Below, in pieces: positions 15,865 through 23,565 of a stretch of DNA of 33,153 nucleotides. Each line of letters opens with the position of its first letter. The first letter of the stretch is position 1. The notes under the pieces were generated by a model. The model had not been told where the DNA came from. It ran no database searches and saw only the letters and a list, made by a program, of their open reading frames with translations. The translations under genes were made by a program, and so were the position numbers. This DNA is from Rhizobium sp. AC27/96. GTDB taxonomy: Bacteria; Pseudomonadota; Alphaproteobacteria; Rhizobiales; Rhizobiaceae. The stretch spans positions 1 through 33,153 of the forward strand of contig NZ_LXKN01000036.1 of NCBI RefSeq assembly GCF_001692325.1, read 5' to 3'.

Positions 15865-16318
15865 TTATTTAGCGTGCGCAAGCGATATTTTGGAACGTCG
15901 CCGCCCCGCCGAGAACGGTGCGTCGAGCGCGTGGGCTTTGTGAACCACCGCGCTGCAAGGCCACAGCTTACATTGACGCTCTGGATCATCGCTTCATGGG
16001 TTGAATGGAGAGGAGCACATCCATGATGGCCGCCGCTTGCGGCTGTGGCGGCGCTGCAAGCGGCGGCCCACACCGATTTATAGGCAGATGAAGCCATTCA
16101 GCCATTATAGCTAAAGCAGGTGGTGCATCTGATCATCGAGCAGCTCTTCGATCATCAGCTGTCTGCGGGGATGCGGATAACCGGAACAATTGGCGCTTCT
16201 TTGCGCTCATCCATGTATGCAGGTGTGGCAAGGCGTATATCTCGCCAAAGATGACGTTGACGTCGCGCTGCCATTCAATTGCAAGCCACGCGTTCAGCGC
16301 TGCCGTCGAGCTCGCGTG
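15865..16318. other. non-coding interval between the sugar operon and the PRC-barrel gene
   Basis: Apart from the hairpin at 16028-16068 this stretch shows only short open frames without family likeness. It must hold the promoter of the minus-strand kinase operon near 15865-15910, but no strong -35/-10 pair stands out. Confidence 0.4.
16028..16068. repeat. long GC-rich perfect hairpin
   Basis: A 13-bp arm (16028-16040) and its exact complement (16056-16068) flank a 15-base loop. No T-tract follows on either strand, so it is not a standard intrinsic terminator. It lies in the 488-base non-coding interval between the sugar operon promoter and the PRC-barrel gene. Confidence 0.55.
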
Positions 16319-16615
16319 TTAATCGTGATGCTCTGGCAGCGCCTTCAACTGATCTTTGGTCCATGATGTCACGCCATGGATCTGGCCGCTCTCGTCACGC
16401 ATAAAGTCGAGATCGGTCACTCGAACCGACACCGGCTTTGCACCGATACCAAGGAAGCCGCCAACGTCGATCACGACGCTGCTGCCACCGCCAGCTCCAT
16501 GCACGTGATCAACCGATCCGATCTTATGGTCGTCGGTTCCATAGATGGATGCGCCCTCCAGATTGGCTTGTGTGAGTTCATCCTCGGTCAGTCGTATGTG
16601 ATTGCTATGATCCAT
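16319..16615 (-). CDS. PRC-barrel domain protein
   Basis: A 98-residue protein formed almost wholly by a PRC-barrel: LEGASIYGTDDHKIGSVDHVHG, then SSVVIDVGGFLGIGAKPVSVRVTDLDFMRDESG and HGVTSWTKDQLKALPEH. The family occurs in photosynthetic reaction-centre H subunits, RimM and many small stress proteins of rhizobia; no reaction is known for these. AGGAGG lies at good spacing before the ATG. An EcfG/RpoE2-type promoter upstream places it in the general stress response. It is monocistronic and divergent from the ectoine operon. Confidence 0.88.
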   Translation of the reverse strand: MDHSNHIRLTEDELTQANLEGASIYGTDDHKIGSVDHVHGAGGGSSVVIDVGGFLGIGAKPVSVRVTDLDFMRDESGQIHGVTSWTKDQLKALPEHHD

Positions 16616-16647
16616 CAGTCGTTCCTCCTTCTTTGCTCATGGGAACG

Positions 16648-16672
16648 AACGGCCATCCGGGAAGTTTGTTCC
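16648..16672 (-). promoter_or_regulatory. EcfG/RpoE2-type general stress promoter of the PRC-barrel gene
   Basis: On the minus strand, GGAAC (16672-16668), 16 bases, then CGTT (16651-16648). This is the alphaproteobacterial general stress sigma (EcfG/RpoE2) consensus. Transcription would start near 16641, giving a leader of about 25 bases to the ATG at 16615. Confidence 0.72.
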
Positions 16673-16824
16673 CAAATTGTAAGCGGCCAGGAAACAAGTC
16701 CCAGAGCAGACCATTTCGGGGATTTCTCCAGCCAAATCACCGGCGGCAAGCTGTGCAACGACGAATGGGAGGGGGTGTGGGCGAGACAAAGGCGCCCGGA
16801 TGAAAATCCAAGGACCGCGAATCT

Positions 16825-16843
16825 ATAATTGTAATGAAACAAT
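16825..16843 (+). promoter_or_regulatory. candidate EnuR operator upstream of eutB
   Basis: ATAATTGTA-N6-CAAT, containing the inverted repeat ATTG-N8-CAAT, in an unusually AT-rich patch of about 50 bases. A 19-base element identical at 15 positions occurs in opposite orientation across the enuR start (25796-25814). A TTGACA at 16851-16856 just downstream could be the operon -35. The shared motif and its placement at regulator and target are what would be expected of an autoregulated MocR-type repressor site. Confidence 0.58.
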
Positions 16844-16961
16844 ATAAATATTGACATGATACATTACCTCTCCCACGCTGCTGCCTTGAGCGTCCAATGC
16901 GGGAGAAGCTGAAGATCGTGGTGATAGCTGTCGCTTTAATTGCAAGATATCGGTCGGCGGC

Positions 16962-17948
16962 ATGACCAGGCCAGTGACCCTGCACGAAATCGAGGTCGCG
17001 CAGAAGCAGATTTCTGCTCATGTGCTGCGAACGCCGCTTCGGGCCTCTTTGGCCTTATCTGAGCGTGCGGGTGTTGCGGTATATCTCAAGCTGGAAAACC
17101 ATCAAAGGACCGGCAGCTTCAAGCTGCGCGGTGCCACGAACGCTATCCTGCGCCTGGACCAGGGCAGGCGCTCGCGAGGGCTGATAACGGCGTCCACCGG
17201 CAATCATGGCAGGGCCGTCGCCTATGCCGCGAAGGCGTTGGGTGCACGGGCGATGATTTGCATGTCGACACTGGTTCCCGCCAACAAGGTCGAGGCGATC
17301 AGACACCTCGGCGCAGAGATTCACACCGCTGGCCGTTCACAGGACGATGCCATGCTTGAGGCCGAACACCTGGTCCGCCAGAAGGGCATGTACTTCGTGC
17401 CGCCCTTCGACGATGCCGCTGTAATCGCCGGCCAGGGAACGCTCGGATTGGAGATTGCAAGCGACTTGCCGAAGACGGCTGTCGTCCTGGTGCCTTTGTC
17501 CGGTGGTGGGCTTGCATCGGGCGTAGCGGCCGCGATCAAGGGCCGCCGATCTTCGGCAAGGATTGTCGGCGTTTCGATGGAGCGGGGAGCGGCGATGGCG
17601 GCAAGCCTAGCGGCGGGCGTGCCGACCAATGTCCAGGAAGTTGAAACACTGGCGGATTCGCTCGGCGGCGGCATTGGCTTGGACAACCGCCTTACCTTCC
17701 AGATGTGCCGCGACCTTCTCGACGATGTCATCCTGCTTGGCGAGGAGGAGATTGCGGCGGGCATTCACCACGCAGCCAGAATTGAGGGTGAGACCGTCGA
17801 AGGGGCGGGCGCAGTCGGAATAGCGGCCTTACTCGCACGCAAAGTCAAAGCTGATGGCCCGCTCGTTGTCGTTGTGTCCGGCGGCAATATTGATCCTGTT
17901 GCCCATCGCGCAATCGTCGATGGGTACCAGAGCGGAGAGGCGCGATGA
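16962..17948 (+). CDS. eutB: hydroxyectoine utilization dehydratase EutB
   Basis: A 328-residue fold-type II PLP enzyme of the threonine dehydratase family. The PLP lysine is Lys54 in GSFKLRGA; STGNHGRAVAYAAK binds the substrate carboxylate and PLSGGGLASG is the phosphate-binding glycine loop. The C-terminal regulatory domain of biosynthetic IlvA is absent. As the first gene of an ectoine catabolic operon it is EutB, assigned by published work to converting the hydroxyectoine-derived intermediate toward the ectoine branch. The stop codon overlaps the eutC ATG by four bases. The ribosome-binding site before the ATG is weak. A generic threonine/serine dehydratase is the alternative, but context makes EutB strong. 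Confidence 0.88.
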   Translation: MTRPVTLHEIEVAQKQISAHVLRTPLRASLALSERAGVAVYLKLENHQRTGSFKLRGATNAILRLDQGRRSRGLITASTGNHGRAVAYAAKALGARAMICMSTLVPANKVEAIRHLGAEIHTAGRSQDDAMLEAEHLVRQKGMYFVPPFDDAAVIAGQGTLGLEIASDLPKTAVVLVPLSGGGLASGVAAAIKGRRSSARIVGVSMERGAAMAASLAAGVPTNVQEVETLADSLGGGIGLDNRLTFQMCRDLLDDVILLGEEEIAAGIHHAARIEGETVEGAGAVGIAALLARKVKADGPLVVVVSGGNIDPVAHRAIVDGYQSGEAR

Positions 17949-18961
17949 CCCGTGTGCGGATCCTCACGGAAACTGATCTTCGCAAAATTGTCCTGCTCGA
18001 CGGAGATGCCGTCGATTGCGTTGAACAGGCGTTTGCGTCGCTCGCGACAAAAGCGGTGAAAATGCCACCGATCATGCGGCTGGATATCCCTGCCCATTGC
18101 GGCGAGGTCGATGTGAAGACGGCTTATGTCCCCGATCTCGACAGTTTCGCGATCAAGGTGAGTCCTGGTTTCTTCAACAATCCGTCACTTGGCCTGCCCA
18201 GCACCAATGGATTGATGATGCTGTTGTCGGCGCACACGGGCCTCGTCGAGGCGCTGTTGCTCGACAACGGCTATCTGACGGACGTGCGCACCGCAGCCGC
18301 CGGCGCCGTGGCCGCGCGACACCTATCTCGACCGGATGCCCGGGTTGCTGCAATTTTGGGTGCCGGCATGCAAGCCCGCCTGCAGTTACGTGCCCTTACG
18401 CTCGTGCGGCCGATCGAGACCGCCCGGATCTGGGCGCGGGATCTGGCAAAAGCAGAAAAGCTCGCTGGGGAACTGACGGCGGAGCTCGGATTTCCCGTAA
18501 CGGCGAAAGCGGAGGCCGAACGAGCCTGCCGTGGTGCCGATATCATCGTGACCACGACGCCTTCGCCCGAGCCGATCGTTGACGCCGCCTGGTTGGAGCC
18601 CGGCCAGCACATCACCGCCATGGGCTCCGATGCTGAGCATAAGAACGAGATCGATCCGGGTGCGATCGTCAAAGCCGCACCCTATGTCGCCGACAGTCTG
18701 GAGCAGACACGCCGGCTTGGTGAACTTCATCATGCGATCGCCGCCGGACTTGTGACTGACAGTACCGACTTTCCGGAACTTGGCGCCATTGTCGTCGGCA
18801 AGGCGGCTGGTCGCCGATCTCGTGAGGCGATCACCCTTTGCGATTTGACCGGAACCGGTGTGCAGGACACCGCCATTGCCACGCTTGCGTATCGCCGCGC
18901 CGTCTCAGCCGGCGCGGGGCAGGCAATTGAAACAGCGAAAGCATCAGGAGACCCAGCGTGA
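17945..18961 (+). CDS. eutC: ectoine utilization protein EutC (ornithine cyclodeaminase family)
   Basis: A 338-residue member of the ornithine cyclodeaminase/mu-crystallin family. The N-terminal substrate part includes KMPPIMRLDIP, and VKTAYVPDLDSFAIKVSPGF holds the conserved lysine. The Rossmann NAD-binding segment is AAILGAGMQARLQLRALTLVRPI, followed by ADIIVTTTPSPEPIVDAAWLEPGQHITAMGSDAEHKNEID. It works with EutB in hydroxyectoine degradation, probably as an NAD(P)H-dependent imine reductase; the exact reaction is inferred from family and published models. It overlaps eutB (ATGA) and doeA (GTGA) by four bases each, so all three are translationally coupled. Confidence 0.88.
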   Translation: MTRVRILTETDLRKIVLLDGDAVDCVEQAFASLATKAVKMPPIMRLDIPAHCGEVDVKTAYVPDLDSFAIKVSPGFFNNPSLGLPSTNGLMMLLSAHTGLVEALLLDNGYLTDVRTAAAGAVAARHLSRPDARVAAILGAGMQARLQLRALTLVRPIETARIWARDLAKAEKLAGELTAELGFPVTAKAEAERACRGADIIVTTTPSPEPIVDAAWLEPGQHITAMGSDAEHKNEIDPGAIVKAAPYVADSLEQTRRLGELHHAIAAGLVTDSTDFPELGAIVVGKAAGRRSREAITLCDLTGTGVQDTAIATLAYRRAVSAGAGQAIETAKASGDPA

Positions 18962-20136
18962 GCGAACCGATCCTCAATTTCACCCGCGCCGAATATGCCG
19001 AACGGCTCACCAGGACGCGCCGCGCCATGGAAAAGGCCGGTGTCGATCTCGTTATCGTCACCGATCCTTCCAATATGCATTGGCTGACCGGGTATGATGG
19101 CTGGTCTTTCTATGTGCATCAATGCGTGGTGGTGCCTGGGTCTGGCGAACCGATCTGGTTCGGTCGTGGTCAGGATGCCAATGGCGCCAAACGAACGGCC
19201 TATCTCGCCCACGACAACATCGTCGGCTATCCGGATCACTACGTTCAATCCAATGAGCGTCATCCGATGGACCTGCTGTCCAAGCTGATCGAAGAGCGCG
19301 GTTGGTCGAACGCCTCGATCGCCGTCGAAATGGACAATTACTGGTTCACCGCCGCAGCCTATGCCTCGCTCGTCAAGCACTTGCCGAATGCGCACTTCAA
19401 GGATGCGCAAGGGCTGGTGAACTGGCAGCGCGCCGTCAAGAGTGCAACTGAACTCGACTATATGCGCAAGGCCGGACGCATCGTAGAGGCCATGCACCGA
19501 CGGATCGTCGACAAGGTGGAGCCCGGTATTCGCAAGTCCGATCTCGTCGCGGAAATCTACGACGCCGGCATCCGCGGCGTTGACGGCTTCGGCGGCGACT
19601 ACGCTGCCATCGTGCCTCTTTTGCCGTCTGGGGCGGATGCATCTGCTCCGCATCTGACCTGGGACGATAAGACGATGAAGAGCGGCGAAGGCACCTTCTT
19701 CGAAATCGCCGGCTGTTATCGCCGCTATCATTGCCCACTGTCGCGAACGGTCTTCCTCGGCAAGCCAACACAAGCTTTTCTGGATGCGGAAAAGGCGACG
19801 CTCGAGGGCATGGAGGCCGGTCTTGCTGCCGCCAAGCCCGGCAATGTCTGCGAGGATATTGCCAACGCCTTCTTCGCAGTCCTGAAGAAATACGGGATCG
19901 TCAAGGATAACCGCACGGGCTATTCGATCGGTCTGTCTTATCCGCCCGACTGGGGCGAGCGGACCATGAGCCTTCGCGCCGGTGATCGCAACGAGCTGCG
20001 CCCGGGCATGACATTTCACTTTATGACGGGCCTCTGGCTTGAAACCATGGGCATGGAGATTACGGAAAGCATTGTCATCACTGAAAGCGGGGTCGAGTGC
20101 CTTTCCAGTGTTCCGCGCCAACTTGTGGTGAAGTGA
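18958..20136 (+). CDS. doeA: ectoine hydrolase DoeA (EutD)
   Basis: A 392-residue protein of the M24 (creatinase/Xaa-Pro peptidase-like) fold. The N-terminal domain carries VIVTDPSNMHWLTGYDGWSFYVHQ, and the pita-bread catalytic domain follows from about residue 155, with GRIVEAMHRRIVDKVEPGIRKSDLVAEIY and GIGLSYPPDWGE-like sequence near residue 323. It hydrolyses the ectoine ring to N-acetyl-2,4-diaminobutyrate. It starts at a GTG overlapping the eutC stop codon. In rhizobia the same gene is called eutD. Placement directly before doeB and the ehu transporter genes supports the assignment. Confidence 0.92.
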   Translation: MSEPILNFTRAEYAERLTRTRRAMEKAGVDLVIVTDPSNMHWLTGYDGWSFYVHQCVVVPGSGEPIWFGRGQDANGAKRTAYLAHDNIVGYPDHYVQSNERHPMDLLSKLIEERGWSNASIAVEMDNYWFTAAAYASLVKHLPNAHFKDAQGLVNWQRAVKSATELDYMRKAGRIVEAMHRRIVDKVEPGIRKSDLVAEIYDAGIRGVDGFGGDYAAIVPLLPSGADASAPHLTWDDKTMKSGEGTFFEIAGCYRRYHCPLSRTVFLGKPTQAFLDAEKATLEGMEAGLAAAKPGNVCEDIANAFFAVLKKYGIVKDNRTGYSIGLSYPPDWGERTMSLRAGDRNELRPGMTFHFMTGLWLETMGMEITESIVITESGVECLSSVPRQLVVK

Positions 20137-20144
20137 CGGTCGAG

Positions 20145-21164
20145 ATGAACAGCATGACGATTGTCAAACGACCATCTCCCGTAACTCCGACCGTCGATTT
20201 CGATCGTGACGGCATACAGCATGGCCATCTACGCTTGCCCTGGTCTCGAGATGATTCCGCATGGGGTTCGATCATGATCCCCGTTTGCGTCATCAAAAAC
20301 GGCGAAGGGCCGACTGCGCTTTTGACCGGCGCCAATCATGGCGATGAATATGAAGGGCCGGTTGCGCTCTTCGATCTCGCCCGGACGCTGAAGGCGGACG
20401 AGGTCAAGGGTAGGATCATCATCGTTCCGGCGATGAACTATCCCGCCTTTCAGGCGGCGACGCGCACTTCACCGATAGACAAGGGCAATCTCAACCGGAG
20501 TTTCCCCGGTCGACCCGATGGCAGCGTGACCGAGAAGATAGCGGATTACTTCACGCGCTACCTGTTGCCGCTCGCTGACATCGTGCTCGATTTTCATTCG
20601 GGTGGTCGTACTCTTGATTTCCTGCCCTACGCCGCAGCACATGCTCTGCCGGACAAGCGACAGGAGAAAGCCTGCTTCGATGGCGTGGGCGCATTCTCGG
20701 CCCCCTATTCCATGCGCATGATCGAGATCGATGCCGCCGGCATGTACGACACGGCAGCCGAAGAGATGGGCAAGGTCTTTGTGACGACCGAACTTTCGGG
20801 CGGTGGAACCATATCAGCGCGTACGGCTTCCATTGCCAGGCGCGGCGTCCTGAACGTGCTGAAGCATACGGGAATCGTTGCCGGTTCGCCGGAAATCGAG
20901 GCGACGCAATGGCTCGATATGCCGTCGTCGGATTGTTTTGTTTTTGCCGAGGCGGATGGGCTTTTCGAGCCGCTGAGGGATCTTGGCGACCAGGTTGCGG
21001 CCGGCGAGATCATTGCCCGGATTCACCCGATCGGCCGCACCGGGTCTGCACCTTTTGACTATCGGTCAGCGCTGGATGGTGTTCTTGCCGCGCGTCATTT
21101 TCCCGGTCTCATCAAGACCGGCGATTGCCTGGCCGTCGTTGCGATTTTGACGGAAGGCCCCTGA
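20145..21164 (+). CDS. doeB: N-alpha-acetyl-L-2,4-diaminobutyrate deacetylase DoeB (EutE)
   Basis: A 339-residue succinylglutamate desuccinylase/aspartoacylase (M14) type zinc deacetylase. TGANHGDEYEGP supplies the zinc-binding His and Glu; DFHSGGRTLDFLPY supplies the second His. The C-terminal AEADGLFEPLRDLGDQVAAGEIIARIHP is the beta-barrel extension of the group. It removes acetate from N-alpha-acetyl-DABA to give 2,4-diaminobutyrate. The open frame reaches back into doeA (20097), but the ATG at 20145, 8 bases after the doeA stop, matches the family N-terminus; an ATG at 20154 is also possible. Confidence 0.92.
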   Translation: MNSMTIVKRPSPVTPTVDFDRDGIQHGHLRLPWSRDDSAWGSIMIPVCVIKNGEGPTALLTGANHGDEYEGPVALFDLARTLKADEVKGRIIIVPAMNYPAFQAATRTSPIDKGNLNRSFPGRPDGSVTEKIADYFTRYLLPLADIVLDFHSGGRTLDFLPYAAAHALPDKRQEKACFDGVGAFSAPYSMRMIEIDAAGMYDTAAEEMGKVFVTTELSGGGTISARTASIARRGVLNVLKHTGIVAGSPEIEATQWLDMPSSDCFVFAEADGLFEPLRDLGDQVAAGEIIARIHPIGRTGSAPFDYRSALDGVLAARHFPGLIKTGDCLAVVAILTEGP

Positions 21165-21168
21165 ATTG

Positions 21169-21192
21169 CCGCGCCGCGGCAACGCGGCGCGG
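21169..21192 (+). repeat. 10-bp GC hairpin between doeB and ehuB
   Basis: CCGCGCCGCG (21169-21178) and CGCGGCGCGG (21183-21192) form a perfect stem with a GCAA (GNRA-type) loop, starting 4 bases after the doeB stop codon. A competing palindrome, TTGCCGCG-C-CGCGGCAA, overlaps its 5' part. No T-tract follows. Such structures between catabolic and binding-protein genes often act as processing or stability elements that raise binding-protein mRNA. Confidence 0.55.
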
Positions 21193-21265
21193 ATCGCAAC
21201 CGTTGCGGCAAAGATCCGGAATACCGGACAGCCGATTACGGAATTCAACCACAGAGGAGTGAACC

Positions 21266-22123
21266 ATGAGATCGAATTTTTACCGCAGTGTAGCCGCCGT
21301 AGGTCTTGCCATTGGCCTTTCCGCATCCGCCCATGCCGCCAGTCTCGAGCAGATCAAAAAAGATGGCTATATCCGCGGCGCCAGCGCCAATGAGGTTCCC
21401 TACAGCTTCATGGACGAGAGTGGTGCTGCCAAGGGTATCGGCCCCGACGTCGCTGCGGCTGTCTTGAAGTCGATGGGTGTCAAGGAAGTCGAATGGACTG
21501 TGACGCCATTCGGATCGTTAATCCCCGGCCTGAAGGCCAGGCGCTTCGATTTCGTGGCCGCCGAACAGAATATTCTGCCGGAACGCTGCAAGCAGGTGCA
21601 GTTCACCACGCCGAACTCGAGCTACGGCGAGGGACTGCTGGTGCCGAAGGGCAATCCGAAAAACCTGCACTCCTATGAGGACATCAAGAAGGATCCGTCG
21701 CTCAAGATCGCGATCGTATCGGGCGCCGATCAACTCGACTTCTTCCATGGTCTTGGCATTCCGGACTCGCAAATCGTCATGATCCAGGCGAATGCGGATG
21801 CGCTGTCCACGATCCAGACCGGCCGTGCCGACGCCTATGCCGCAACCGAATTGACCGTAGCCAAGCTTGTCCAGGGCAGCACGAATGTCGAGCATGCAGA
21901 GCCTTTCACCGATCCGGTCATCAACGGAAAGTCCGCCAGGAGCTATGGCGGCTTTGATTTCCGACCTGAGGACAAGGAACTTTATAAGGCGTTCAACACC
22001 GCTCTTGAGGCCTTCAAGAAGACGGATGACTATAAGAAGATCCTGATGTCCTATGGTCTCAGCGCCGAAAGCGTAGAGGCGGCACGCACGAAGAGCACCG
22101 AAGACCTTTGCGCGGGCAAGTAA
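21266..22123 (+). CDS. ehuB: ectoine/hydroxyectoine-binding protein EhuB
   Basis: A 285-residue periplasmic family 3 binding protein. The signal peptide is MRSNFYRSVAAVGLAIGLSASAHAA. The mature start IKKDGYIRGASANEVPYSFMDESG contains the Glu and aromatic residue that, in the Sinorhizobium EhuB structure, line the ectoine pocket; VAAEQNILPERCKQV carries the conserved Arg that binds the ligand carboxylate. GAGGAG lies 7 bases before the ATG. It delivers ectoine and hydroxyectoine to EhuCD. Hairpins on both sides (21169-21192 and 22147-22171) isolate it within the operon message, suggesting separate control of its abundance. Confidence 0.92.
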   Translation: MRSNFYRSVAAVGLAIGLSASAHAASLEQIKKDGYIRGASANEVPYSFMDESGAAKGIGPDVAAAVLKSMGVKEVEWTVTPFGSLIPGLKARRFDFVAAEQNILPERCKQVQFTTPNSSYGEGLLVPKGNPKNLHSYEDIKKDPSLKIAIVSGADQLDFFHGLGIPDSQIVMIQANADALSTIQTGRADAYAATELTVAKLVQGSTNVEHAEPFTDPVINGKSARSYGGFDFRPEDKELYKAFNTALEAFKKTDDYKKILMSYGLSAESVEAARTKSTEDLCAGK

Positions 22124-22146
22124 CGCTAAGGATGATAGACACGAAC

Positions 22147-22171
22147 GCCGTGGCGGCCAGGCCGCCGCGGC
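22147..22171 (+). repeat. GC-rich hairpin after ehuB
   Basis: A 12-bp stem (one G-T pair) with its centre at base 22159, 24 bases after the ehuB stop codon. No U-tract follows. Strong hairpins directly after binding-protein genes commonly protect the upstream mRNA from 3' exonucleases, so the binding protein is made in excess over the permeases. Confidence 0.55.
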
Positions 22172-22183
22172 CTTCAGCCCCTC

Positions 22184-22197
22184 CCATTCCGGAATGG
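22184..22197 (+). repeat. 14-bp palindrome overlapping the ehuC ribosome-binding site
   Basis: CCATTCCGGAATGG is perfectly self-complementary and ends within the GGAGG (22196-22200) that precedes the ehuC ATG at 22211. Folding would partly bury the ribosome-binding site, which would lower EhuC translation relative to EhuB. Confidence 0.4.
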
Positions 22198-22210
22198 AGG
22201 TGATCAGAAC

Positions 22211-22876
22211 ATGAGCTGGACACACTATCTGCCGGCATTGCTGAAGGGCGCGGAGGTGACGGCGCTTATAGCCATCGCCTCGACGTTACTCGGTGCAGGT
22301 TTTGCTTTTGCGGCCGGCCTTGCGCGTTTTGCGGGCGGACGGCTGCTATCCTGGATCGCGATCGTTTATATCGAGATCTTTCGCGGTACGTCGCTGCTGG
22401 TGCAGCTTTTCTGGCTTTACTACGCGTTGCCGCTGATCGGGATTTCCTTCGATCCCATCACGACCGGTATTGCCGGTCTGGCCCTGAATATTGGCGCATA
22501 TGGCGCCGAAGTCGTGCGCGGTGCGTTGCAGTCCGTTCCCGATTCACAGCACGAGGCGGCGCGCGCGCTGAACTTCAAGCAAGGGCAGACGCTCTTTCGC
22601 ATCGTCCTGCCGCAGGCCGTCGTCGAGATGATGCCGGCCTTTGGCAATCTCGCCGTCCAGAACCTCAAAGATACCGCTCTGGTATCGTTGATTTCCATCA
22701 GCGACTTGACGTTTCAGGCACAGCAATTGCGCAACATTACGCTGGACAATGTCACCATCTATTCACTGACGCTCATTGGGTATTTCATCATGGCACTCAT
22801 TCTGGTTGCCTTCATGCGCTGGCTGGAGACGATCTTTCGTCGCGGTGCCGCGTTCCCAGGGAGGGCGCCTGCATGA
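22211..22876 (+). CDS. ehuC: ectoine ABC transporter permease EhuC
   Basis: A 221-residue HisMQ-type permease with about five helices: ALLKGAEVTALIAIASTLLGAGFAFAAGLA, IEIFRGTSLLVQLFWLYYALP, and the EAA loop HEAARALNFKQGQTLFRIVLPQAVVEMMPAFGN. It forms the membrane channel with EhuD. GGAGGTGAT precedes the ATG. The stop codon overlaps the ehuD start (ATGA), as is usual for stoichiometric permease pairs. Confidence 0.92.
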   Translation: MSWTHYLPALLKGAEVTALIAIASTLLGAGFAFAAGLARFAGGRLLSWIAIVYIEIFRGTSLLVQLFWLYYALPLIGISFDPITTGIAGLALNIGAYGAEVVRGALQSVPDSQHEAARALNFKQGQTLFRIVLPQAVVEMMPAFGNLAVQNLKDTALVSLISISDLTFQAQQLRNITLDNVTIYSLTLIGYFIMALILVAFMRWLETIFRRGAAFPGRAPA

Positions 22877-23565
22877 TGTATGGCTTCACCTGGGATACAT
22901 CGACAACGTTGTCTTTCGCATGGTCGATCCTGCCCATTCTCGGCATTGGGCTGATCGTAACGCTGGAGGCCGCCGCCGTCGGCTTTGCGATTGCTCTCAT
23001 TCTTGGCCTGGTCTTCGCCTTGTTGCGGCGAAGCCGTTTCCTCGTAATCTCATGGCCGACGGCGTTCGTCATCGAATTCCTCCGCGATACGCCGCTGCTC
23101 GTCCAGCTCTTCTTTCTCTACTATGTACTGCCGATTTACGGCATCGTCCTGCCCGCCTTCCTCACCGGCGCGCTGGCGCTCGGCCTGCAATACTCAGCCT
23201 ATACGTCGGAGGTCTATCGCGGCGGTCTGGATGCGGTGCCGCGTGGGCAATGGGAAGCCGCAACAGCACTCAATCTCGGTCGCGGCCGCACCTACTGGGA
23301 CATCATCATCCCGCAGGCGATTCCGCGCATCGTGCCTGCCATGGGCAACTATCTCGTCTCCATGTTGAAGGAAACGCCTGTCCTGTCCGTCGTCACAGTG
23401 GTTGACATGCTCAATCTTGCCAATCTCATTGGTGACCGGACATTCGAATATCTGGTGCCGCTTTCCCTTGTCGGCTTGATCTTTCTCATCCTCACGCTCG
23501 TCTGCTCGGCAGCCATCCATTGGCTCGAAAAGATGTTGCCGAAAAACGGAATTGCGCTGCGATGA
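22873..23565 (+). CDS. ehuD: ectoine ABC transporter permease EhuD
   Basis: A 230-residue HisMQ-type permease, the partner of EhuC. Family sequence is seen in GIGLIVTLEAAAVGFAIALILGLVFA, IEFLRDTPLLVQLFFLYYVLP and the EAA loop WEAATALNLGRGRTYWDIIIPQAIPRIVPAMGN. GGGAGG lies just before the ATG at 22873; a second ATG at 22876 is equally usable. The ehuA ATG overlaps its stop codon by four bases. Confidence 0.92.
   Translation: MMYGFTWDTSTTLSFAWSILPILGIGLIVTLEAAAVGFAIALILGLVFALLRRSRFLVISWPTAFVIEFLRDTPLLVQLFFLYYVLPIYGIVLPAFLTGALALGLQYSAYTSEVYRGGLDAVPRGQWEAATALNLGRGRTYWDIIIPQAIPRIVPAMGNYLVSMLKETPVLSVVTVVDMLNLANLIGDRTFEYLVPLSLVGLIFLILTLVCSAAIHWLEKMLPKNGIALR

Noticed and set aside
16152..16320. Short minus-strand frames between the PRC-barrel gene and the hairpin region
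   Set aside because: One roughly 40-codon frame reads smoothly but has no ribosome-binding site or family likeness.
16642..16667. Plus-strand GGAAC with a GTT about 17 bases on, facing the ectoine operon
   Set aside because: The -10 would be AGTT, not CGTT, and the nearest plus-strand gene is about 300 bases away; it mainly reflects symmetry of the PRC-barrel promoter region.
18730..20121. 463-codon open frame on the minus strand
   Set aside because: It is the exact antisense of doeA (and the end of eutC), has no family likeness and reflects high GC third-position bias.
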